Positions 56,803-64,000 of a stretch of DNA of 64,000 nucleotides are shown one piece after another (within the stretch, counting starts at the first letter, position 1; every line of letters starts with the position of its first letter). Location of the stretch: contig JAOATL010000012.1 in the NCBI GenBank assembly GCA_030158125.1, forward strand, positions 124,001 through 188,000, read 5' to 3'. Made by a program: the position numbers and the translations under genes. This DNA comes from Limnohabitans sp. GTDB lineage: Bacteria > Pseudomonadota > Gammaproteobacteria > Burkholderiales > Burkholderiaceae_C. The notes below the pieces were generated by a model. That model made no database searches and had not been told where the DNA came from. It saw only the letters and a list, made by a program, of their open reading frames with translations.

Positions 56803-57354
56803 ATGCAAATTCCCTCCCATGCGCAAACATTGGTTTTAGGCGGCGGCTGCTTCTGGTGCACCGAAGCCGTTTTCGTACAGGTCAAAGGTGTCTTAGACGT
56901 GGAGTCTGGCTATACCAATGGCCAAGCCCTTCACCCCACATACGAGCAAGTTTGTTCGGGCCTCACGGGGCACAACGAAGTGGTTAAATTGGTTTACGAC
57001 CCCCGGGTCATCACAACCCGAACATTGCTTGAGATTTTCTTCGTCATTCACGACCCCACCACCCTGAACCGACAAGGCAATGACCGTGGCACGCAATACC
57101 GAAGCGGTGTTTACTTCACAAATGATGAACAAGCGCAAGCTGCCAAAGACATCATCGCTGAAATTGAGGCCGATGGCGTTCTGGCCTCGTCTGTGGTGAC
57201 TGAAGTCCTGCCTTTGCAAAACTACAGTGCAGCGGAAGACTATCACCAAGACTTTTTTGAGCGCAACCCCACACAAGGGTATTGTTTAGCAGTGGCTGCG
57301 CCCAAGGTTTGGAAATTCAAAAAAACTTTTTCTGAGTGGATGAAAACACCTTGA
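56803..57354 (+). CDS. msrA: Peptide methionine sulfoxide reductase MsrA
   Basis: Repair enzyme of 183 residues that reduces S-methionine sulfoxide. Catalytic Cys16 is in GGGCFWC, and the YHQDFFERNP region near the C-terminus is conserved; a further Cys near the end (GYCLAV) can resolve the disulfide. The start at 56803 was chosen because MQIPSHAQTLVLGGG matches the family; the longer frame has no ribosome site. It is divergent from gcdH and overlaps or abuts the next small gene, so the two and the TonB receptor may be cotranscribed. Confidence 0.93.
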   Translation: MQIPSHAQTLVLGGGCFWCTEAVFVQVKGVLDVESGYTNGQALHPTYEQVCSGLTGHNEVVKLVYDPRVITTRTLLEIFFVIHDPTTLNRQGNDRGTQYRSGVYFTNDEQAQAAKDIIAEIEADGVLASSVVTEVLPLQNYSAAEDYHQDFFERNPTQGYCLAVAAPKVWKFKKTFSEWMKTP

Positions 57355-57680
57355 AAATTCAACTCAAACTACGTTGGCTGCTGCAAGCACTGTTGATCAG
57401 TGCTGTCATGCTCGCGCCTGTTTGGGGGCAAATTCACAAAACAGTTCACGGTTTAAATACCCACATCGCATCTGAGCAAACTTTGTTCAGTGAGCACGCC
57501 GAGGGCTCCTTGGTGTGTCAAGCCTTAGACCATCTGGCGTCGGACAATGGTCTGCAAATGGCGCTTCAATCGATTGAAGCGGCGCAACCGGATGCTTTGT
57601 TTTTATCGCGTCAGTTTGCACAACATGTTGCAACGCTCACACTGGCGTTCACTGCTCGCGCACCACCCCATAGCCTTTGA
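57336..57680 (+). CDS. Small secreted His-containing protein upstream of ZnuD-like receptor
   Basis: Product of 114 residues, not firmly recognised. It has a signal peptide or anchor (LKLRWLLQALLISAVMLAPVWG) and then several His (QIHKTVHGLNTH, SEHAEG) and one Cys followed by LDHLASDNG. This resembles small DUF2946-like proteins often encoded before metal-related TonB receptors. Two starts are possible: GTG 57336, overlapping msrA by 19 bases, or TTG 57351, overlapping its stop. A role in periplasmic zinc or copper handling is inference from the His content and the neighbour. Confidence 0.65.
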   Translation: MDENTLKIQLKLRWLLQALLISAVMLAPVWGQIHKTVHGLNTHIASEQTLFSEHAEGSLVCQALDHLASDNGLQMALQSIEAAQPDALFLSRQFAQHVATLTLAFTARAPPHSL

Positions 57681-57740
57681 ATCATGCCCGAAGTCGCTCA
57701 AGCCAAGTCTTGAGTGCTTGTTCATTTTCAAAGGTTTTTC

Positions 57741-59792
57741 ATGTCTAAAATTTCTTCACGAAAAGGCGCCATGCGTGCGCCTTATGGCGCTGTTTTTTCG
57801 TTTGCTGCATCAAGCGCAGTGGTCTTAGGTCAAGGCCTGTTGGCGCCTTCAGCCATGGCACAAGCCATACAGGAAGTGGTCATCACTGGCAATCCATTGT
57901 CGAAGTCTCAAAGCGTCAATGCGGTCAGCAGTTTGTCTGGGCTTTCTTTGCTGCAGCAAGGACAAAGCACACTGGGTGAAACATTGAACCAATTGCCAGG
58001 TGTCAGCAGCACCTATTTTGGCCCGAACGCCAGCCGCCCCATCATTCGAGGGTTTGATGGCGATCGCATTCGGGTGCTGAACAACAGTGGTGCAAGTTTG
58101 GATGCTTCGTCGCTAAGCTATGACCATGCCGTACCCCTGGATGTCCTGAGTACCGAGCGCATCGAAGTGCTGCGCGGACCTGCTGCATTGCAATACGGTG
58201 GCAGTGCCATGGGCGGTGTGGTGAATGTGATTGACAACCGAATTCCTCGACAATCCATGGAAGGCATTGCTGGCAAAGCGCAAGCGCAGTGGGGTTCAGG
58301 CAACCAAGAGCGTTCAAGCGGCGCCTTGCTCGAAGTGGGGCAAGGGGCATGGGTCTTCCATGCGGATGCGTTTGATCGACGCACAAGCGACGTCAAAGTA
58401 CCGCAAGATTTGCCCTGCACCAAGCCAGGCGCCCCAGAGATTGCCTCTCGCATTTGCAACTCTGCCAGCGATTCAAAGGGCGGCGCCTTGGGCGCCAGTT
58501 TGTTTTGGGACCGTGGCTACCTAGGCATGTCGTTCAACAGTTATCAAAGCAACTATGGCACCGTGGCCGAGGACGAGGTGACCATTGGCATGCGGTCCCA
58601 TCGCGCCTCTCTAGAGGGTGAGTGGCGAGCTGATTCAAGCCTGGTTCAAAGCTTGAATTTCCAAGCCAGTCAATCGGATTACAAGCATACAGAGTTTGAT
58701 GCTGGCGAAGCCGGCACTTTGTTTGCCAACAAAGGACACGATGTTCGCGCGCAATTGCGACACAAGCCCTGGCGTGCTGGCGCTGGTGTTTGGGAAGGCG
58801 TGTGGGGTTGGCAGTCAGAGCAAGGTAAATTTTCTGCCGATGGCGCGGAAGCTTTTGCGCCTTTTAGCAATACCCGCACAAATGCTTTGTTCATTCTTGA
58901 AGAATACGCAGTCGGCCCAACCCGTTTCAATGTGGGTGTACGCCGCGAAAACGTGAGGGTTGAATCGCTTGGCAATCCAGACCCCTCTGTCGATCGTTTT
59001 GAATTGGGTACGCGCAAGTTTTCGCCTCAAAGCTTTGCCACTGCTGTGTCTTGGCAAGTGCATCCGCAATGGCGCTTGAGTGCCAACGCATCGCATGTTG
59101 AGCGTGCACCCAAAGACTATGAGTTGTTTGCCAACGGCCCCCACATCGCTACCGCCGCATGGGAGCGTGGCGATGCCTGCTTGGGACTTGAAAAGGCCAA
59201 CAGCTTGGATGTTTCTGTGGATTGGAAAACGGGGCCCCATCTGTTCAAGGTAACGGCATTTCAAAGTCAATTTTCAAACTTCATTGGTCTGCTGGGAACT
59301 ACTGCGATTGAAGAAAGCTTGCCCGTTCAGGTCTACCAAGGTGTGCGTGCCAAGTTTGTTGGTTTTGAAACTTCGGCCCAATGGCGCTTGTCGCAGGGCG
59401 CTGGTACCTTCGATTTAGCGGTTAAAGCAGATTCAGTTCATGCGCAAAACCTCAGCATGGCTGAGCCCTTGCCTCGCATTTCGCCGCTGCGCTTGGGTGC
59501 CAGTTTGATTCACGCTTCGGGCCCCTGGAGTGCCCGCTTGGGTTTTGATTGGCATGCATCACAAGATCGTGTGCCAGCAGGCGCTGTGGCCACTGAAGCC
59601 TACACCTTGTGGCATGGCTTTGTGAACTACAGGCAAAAGCTCACAGGGACCACTTTGAATTGGTTTGCCAAGCTCGACAACATCAGCAATCAGTGGGCTT
59701 ACAGCGCAACATCCATTTTGACCTCAACTGCGCCTGGCAAGTCACCCTTGCCAGGCAGAAGTCTGAAGTTGGGTGTGATGGCGACATTCTGA
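57741..59792 (+). CDS. znuD: ZnuD-like TonB-dependent outer membrane receptor
   Basis: Gated outer-membrane transporter of 683 residues. The signal peptide is long (about 1-40, ending AMAQA); next come a TonB-box-like IQEVVITGNP, a plug domain with RPIIRGFDGDRIRVLNN and ERIEVLRGPAALQYGG, then a 22-strand barrel ending in MATF with terminal Phe. The plug segments, with DASSLSYDHAVPLD, are those of ZnuD, the zinc receptor of Neisseria. AAAGG lies upstream of the ATG. No convincing Zur box was found by eye. Copper or haem as substrate cannot be excluded. Confidence 0.82.
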   Translation: MSKISSRKGAMRAPYGAVFSFAASSAVVLGQGLLAPSAMAQAIQEVVITGNPLSKSQSVNAVSSLSGLSLLQQGQSTLGETLNQLPGVSSTYFGPNASRPIIRGFDGDRIRVLNNSGASLDASSLSYDHAVPLDVLSTERIEVLRGPAALQYGGSAMGGVVNVIDNRIPRQSMEGIAGKAQAQWGSGNQERSSGALLEVGQGAWVFHADAFDRRTSDVKVPQDLPCTKPGAPEIASRICNSASDSKGGALGASLFWDRGYLGMSFNSYQSNYGTVAEDEVTIGMRSHRASLEGEWRADSSLVQSLNFQASQSDYKHTEFDAGEAGTLFANKGHDVRAQLRHKPWRAGAGVWEGVWGWQSEQGKFSADGAEAFAPFSNTRTNALFILEEYAVGPTRFNVGVRRENVRVESLGNPDPSVDRFELGTRKFSPQSFATAVSWQVHPQWRLSANASHVERAPKDYELFANGPHIATAAWERGDACLGLEKANSLDVSVDWKTGPHLFKVTAFQSQFSNFIGLLGTTAIEESLPVQVYQGVRAKFVGFETSAQWRLSQGAGTFDLAVKADSVHAQNLSMAEPLPRISPLRLGASLIHASGPWSARLGFDWHASQDRVPAGAVATEAYTLWHGFVNYRQKLTGTTLNWFAKLDNISNQWAYSATSILTSTAPGKSPLPGRSLKLGVMATF

Positions 59793-59842
59793 GCCATCAG
59801 CGCTTCACCGTGAATTCATGATGCCCTGATAATCGGGGTGTC

Positions 59843-60799
59843 ATGAATTTCGAACACCCCGTCCTTTCCTCCCTCTTGCCGGTTGTCCTGCTAATTTTGA
59901 TTGGCTTTGTAGCAGGTCGTGCCAAATTGGTCAGGCAGGAAGCCGTCCGAGATTTGTCCAATCTGGTTTTCTTGGTGCTCACGCAGGCCTTGCTCTTTAG
60001 AACCATGAGCTCAGTGCATCTTGAGACCTTAGACCTGCGTCCTGTCTTTCAATATTTTGTGGTGGCTGGTGCCTTGTTCTTCTTCATGCTCATGCTGTAT
60101 GGCCGTGACTCGCGCGCCTCTGTCTTGGCCTTGGCCAGCATCTTCAGCAATACGCTCATGATCGGTGTACCACTCATTGGTTTGGCGTATGGCGAGGCTG
60201 GGCAGGTTTTGTTGTTCACCCTCATTTCTTTGCATGCCTTGGTCTTGCTCACCATGGCGACAGTGGTGCTGGAGTTGCAAATGGCACATGAGCAGGCTTC
60301 GAAAACGGGTGAGTCAAGGCACTTGCTCAAAACCGTTGGTCTGGCCATTAAGAACGCTGTCTTGCACCCCGTGCCGCTGCCCATCTTGATCGGTTTGATT
60401 TACGCTCAAACAGGCCTGGGTTTGCATCCCATTGTGGACAAGCCTTTGCAATTGCTGGGCGCATCGTTTGGACCGGTTGCCTTGGTGTTGGTGGGCATTA
60501 CCTTGTCACAAACACCTGTTGGTGAAAACTTCAAAGGCGCTTTGAAGCTGTCTGTGGTGAAAACATTTGTTCACCCTTTGCTGATGGCGGCTGCCGGATT
60601 TGCCATGGGCATGCGCGGCTTGCACCTCACAGTGATGGTGGTGGCAGCCGCCTTGCCCATCGGTGCCAATGTGTTTTTATTTTCTCAGCGTTATAAAAAA
60701 GAAGAAGACGTGGTCACAGCTGCTGTGGCCGTGTCAACCGCATTTGCCATTGTCAGCGTCACCTTGGTGATGGCGCTGTTGCCTTTGTTGCCTGCTTAA
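59843..60799 (+). CDS. AEC-family (auxin efflux carrier-like) permease
   Basis: Membrane protein of 318 residues with ten predicted helices, AEC family; bacterial members move malate, malonate or other small acids. The start [22 protein letters not shown] and the [17 protein letters not shown] segment near the C-terminus are typical. It stands alone, 50 bases after the TonB receptor on the same strand, and converges on pdxH with a 4-base overlap. Substrate unknown. Confidence 0.87.
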   Translation: MNFEHPVLSSLLPVVLLILIGFVAGRAKLVRQEAVRDLSNLVFLVLTQALLFRTMSSVHLETLDLRPVFQYFVVAGALFFFMLMLYGRDSRASVLALASIFSNTLMIGVPLIGLAYGEAGQVLLFTLISLHALVLLTMATVVLELQMAHEQASKTGESRHLLKTVGLAIKNAVLHPVPLPILIGLIYAQTGLGLHPIVDKPLQLLGASFGPVALVLVGITLSQTPVGENFKGALKLSVVKTFVHPLLMAAAGFAMGMRGLHLTVMVVAAALPIGANVFLFSQRYKKEEDVVTAAVAVSTAFAIVSVTLVMALLPLLPA

Positions 60800-61428
60800 G
60801 GTGCCAAGCGTTCGCGCAACCATTCGCCGTCGTTCAGGCGGTAACGCAAACGATCGTGCAAACGGCTTTTACGGCCTTGCCAAAATTGCCACTCATCGGG
60901 CACCAAGCGATAGCCGCCCCAGTGAGGTGGACGGGGCGGGTTGAGCATGAATTGCGCAGCGTACTTGGCAGCGTTGGTGACCAACACGGTACGTCCGTCG
61001 ATCACCTGACTTTGTGGCGAAGCCCAAGCGCCAATGCGTGAGTCCAGAGGGCGACTGTGAAAGTAGGCATCGCTTTCTTCGTCGCTGACTTTTTCCATGC
61101 GGCCTTCAATGCGCACCACACGCTCCAATTCAACCCAGTGAAACTGCAGCGCTGCAAAAGGATTGCCTGCCAGCTCACGGCCTTTGCGGCTGTCGTAGTT
61201 GGTATACCAAACGATGCCGCGCTCGTCATAGCCTTTGATCAGTACCACGCGCGTACTGGGGCGCAGGTTGCTGGCCACCGTGGCCACCGTCATGGCATTG
61301 GGTTCAGGCACTTCGGATTGAATTGCCTCGTTCAGCCAACGCTCGAATTGTTTCAAGGGGTTGGCGTTGGAGGCGTCTTCATTCAGTTCAGCCTTTTCGT
61401 AGCTCTTGCGCAAATCAGCGATGTTCAT
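60796..61428 (-). CDS. pdxH: Pyridoxamine 5'-phosphate oxidase
   Basis: FMN enzyme of 210 residues that makes pyridoxal 5'-phosphate. The sequence runs from [17 protein letters not shown] to the conserved RLAP end; [13 protein letters not shown] and [11 protein letters not shown] bind FMN and substrate. It lies two bases after the ChaC-like gene in the same direction. Confidence 0.95.
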   Translation of the reverse strand: MNIADLRKSYEKAELNEDASNANPLKQFERWLNEAIQSEVPEPNAMTVATVASNLRPSTRVVLIKGYDERGIVWYTNYDSRKGRELAGNPFAALQFHWVELERVVRIEGRMEKVSDEESDAYFHSRPLDSRIGAWASPQSQVIDGRTVLVTNAAKYAAQFMLNPPRPPHWGGYRLVPDEWQFWQGRKSRLHDRLRYRLNDGEWLRERLAP

Positions 61429-61430
61429 GG

Positions 61431-62036
61431 TCAGTCCTTGGCATGTTCTAACAACGCCGCAAGGGCTTTGTCTTGGATGCCGTGTTGTTGCAAGCTGTTC
61501 AATGTTTCTTGGGCGTAGTCTAAGGTGGTGCCGTAGCGACCTTTTGCATTTAGAAAGATGTGCCTGTATTGCGAAGGGGATAGGTCACCTGTGTAGCTTG
61601 GGCTGTTGCGTGGCAATGTGAAGGCCAAAGCATTGACAGCGCCGTTGGGCGTAGGGCATTGCAACCAACGTGGTGTGTAAACATGGTTGGGCATTTCTCG
61701 GAACCAAAGTTTTTCAATGGTCTGCGTCACATCTGCTGCAGGCGTTCTGAAAACCACGCCCTGGCAGCTACCACCCGAAAGCAGTGCAAAAACGAGTCCT
61801 GGGCATTCGGGTGTCCCTCGGTTCAAACGACTCCACATTTTGAGAGCGCGATGCCAACCCTGCACCTTGGTCAAGTGGCTTTCAAGCACGTCAAACTCGG
61901 GCCGCCAAATCAGTGAAGCATAAGCAAACACCCACAAGTCTTGGGACGCCGGCCATTGCGACTGCAAGGCCTCTTTGGTGGGTTCGCACAGTGCTTGATC
62001 GGGTCGCATACTGAGGGGAAGGGCAGAGAAGTTCAA
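61431..62036 (-). CDS. ChaC-type gamma-glutamylcyclotransferase
   Basis: Protein of 201 residues in the ChaC family, which cleaves glutathione to 5-oxoproline and Cys-Gly. The substrate loop [12 protein letters not shown] and the GYRLRFW-like region ([18 protein letters not shown]) are present; the later YVARY-like site reads VYTPRWL. It forms a tight pair with pdxH. The 5-oxoproline it would release is the substrate of the fused 5-oxoprolinase encoded about 40 kb away in this window. Confidence 0.86.
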   Translation of the reverse strand: MNFSALPLSMRPDQALCEPTKEALQSQWPASQDLWVFAYASLIWRPEFDVLESHLTKVQGWHRALKMWSRLNRGTPECPGLVFALLSGGSCQGVVFRTPAADVTQTIEKLWFREMPNHVYTPRWLQCPTPNGAVNALAFTLPRNSPSYTGDLSPSQYRHIFLNAKGRYGTTLDYAQETLNSLQQHGIQDKALAALLEHAKD

Positions 62037-62170
62037 AGTGACTGACGTGATGGGATGCGTCTATTTTGCGGGTAAACCAGAGGCTGCAAGCGCACTGTTG
62101 GAGAAAATTCGTAACCTGTCTGTAACTCTGAGTGCACCAAAGAGGAGGATGTCGAGTTACCATTCGGCAC

Positions 62171-62183
62171 GTAACAAAGTTAC
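62171..62183. promoter_or_regulatory. GTAAC-AAA-GTTAC palindrome upstream of edd
   Basis: A perfect 5-bp inverted repeat with an AAA centre, 31 bases before the edd ATG. Three further GTAAC or GTTAC half-sites lie at 62111, 62122 and 62156. The shape recalls HexR operators, which control Entner-Doudoroff genes, but the match to the known consensus is only partial. Confidence 0.5.
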
Positions 62184-62213
62184 AAGCTGTGTTTCAACTT
62201 TGACTTAACTTAT

Positions 62214-64000
<1,787 letters not shown>

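Overview
The window is a gene-dense bacterial chromosome segment with no gap longer than about 230 bases. Gene content and order point to a betaproteobacterium of the order Burkholderiales, most likely a Comamonadaceae relative: a gyrA-serC-pheA-tyrA-(aroA-cmk fusion)-rpsA-ihfB-lapA-lapB supraoperon, gyrA divergent from an ompA-ubiG-gph operon, many Bug/TRAP-type periplasmic binding proteins, and waaA next to a tolC gene. Base composition looks moderate (low to mid 50s % GC by eye), which suits a freshwater member better than the high-GC soil genera. This is inference; no 16S rRNA gene is present. I saw no tRNA, rRNA, CRISPR array, insertion sequence or prophage.

Region 1 (1-13.2 kb): a tungstate-type ABC transporter (tupB partial, tupC, tupA) converges on a long minus-strand block. 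In transcription order that block holds a TAXI-type TRAP transporter (binding protein, then fused permease), then a form II carbon-monoxide-dehydrogenase-like molybdenum hydroxylase (coxS, coxL, coxM) with maturation genes coxD (MoxR ATPase), coxE (VWA), coxG and an XdhC/CoxI protein. A fluoride channel gene and rdgC lie upstream.

Region 2 (14.3-28 kb), an accessory metabolic stretch: an Asp/Glu-racemase-family gene, a DctP-Q-M TRAP transporter divergent from a fused 5-oxoprolinase, an Lrp/AsnC regulator divergent from an ornithine cyclodeaminase, and a LysR regulator divergent from a Bug-type binding protein, an M20 amidohydrolase and an amidase. Together they suggest uptake and opening of cyclic or amide nitrogen compounds and amino-acid derivatives. 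Both divergent regulator promoters carry inverted repeats.

Region 3 (28-45 kb), housekeeping: a ComEA-like protein, lapB/lapA, ihfB, rpsA, aroA-cmk, tyrA, pheA, serC and gyrA on the minus strand; ompA-family, ubiG, gph and an RlmN/Cfr-family gene on the plus strand; then an EamA exporter and ogt on the minus strand.

Region 4 (45-64 kb): a phosphohexomutase, waaA, and a minus-strand series made of a TetR regulator, an RND membrane-fusion protein and pump, pcm, a rhodanese and tolC. Then come glutaryl-CoA dehydrogenase, msrA, a small secreted protein with a ZnuD-like TonB receptor, an AEC permease, pdxH, a ChaC-type cyclotransferase and the 6-phosphogluconate dehydratase gene edd, which runs off the right edge.

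I found no unmistakably new system. The best leads are the TRAP/form II hydroxylase/tungstate-transport neighbourhood, the 109-bp antiparallel overlap that extends an RlmN-like protein, a Gln at GyrA position 83, the paired operator-like palindromes, and the zinc-receptor pair.
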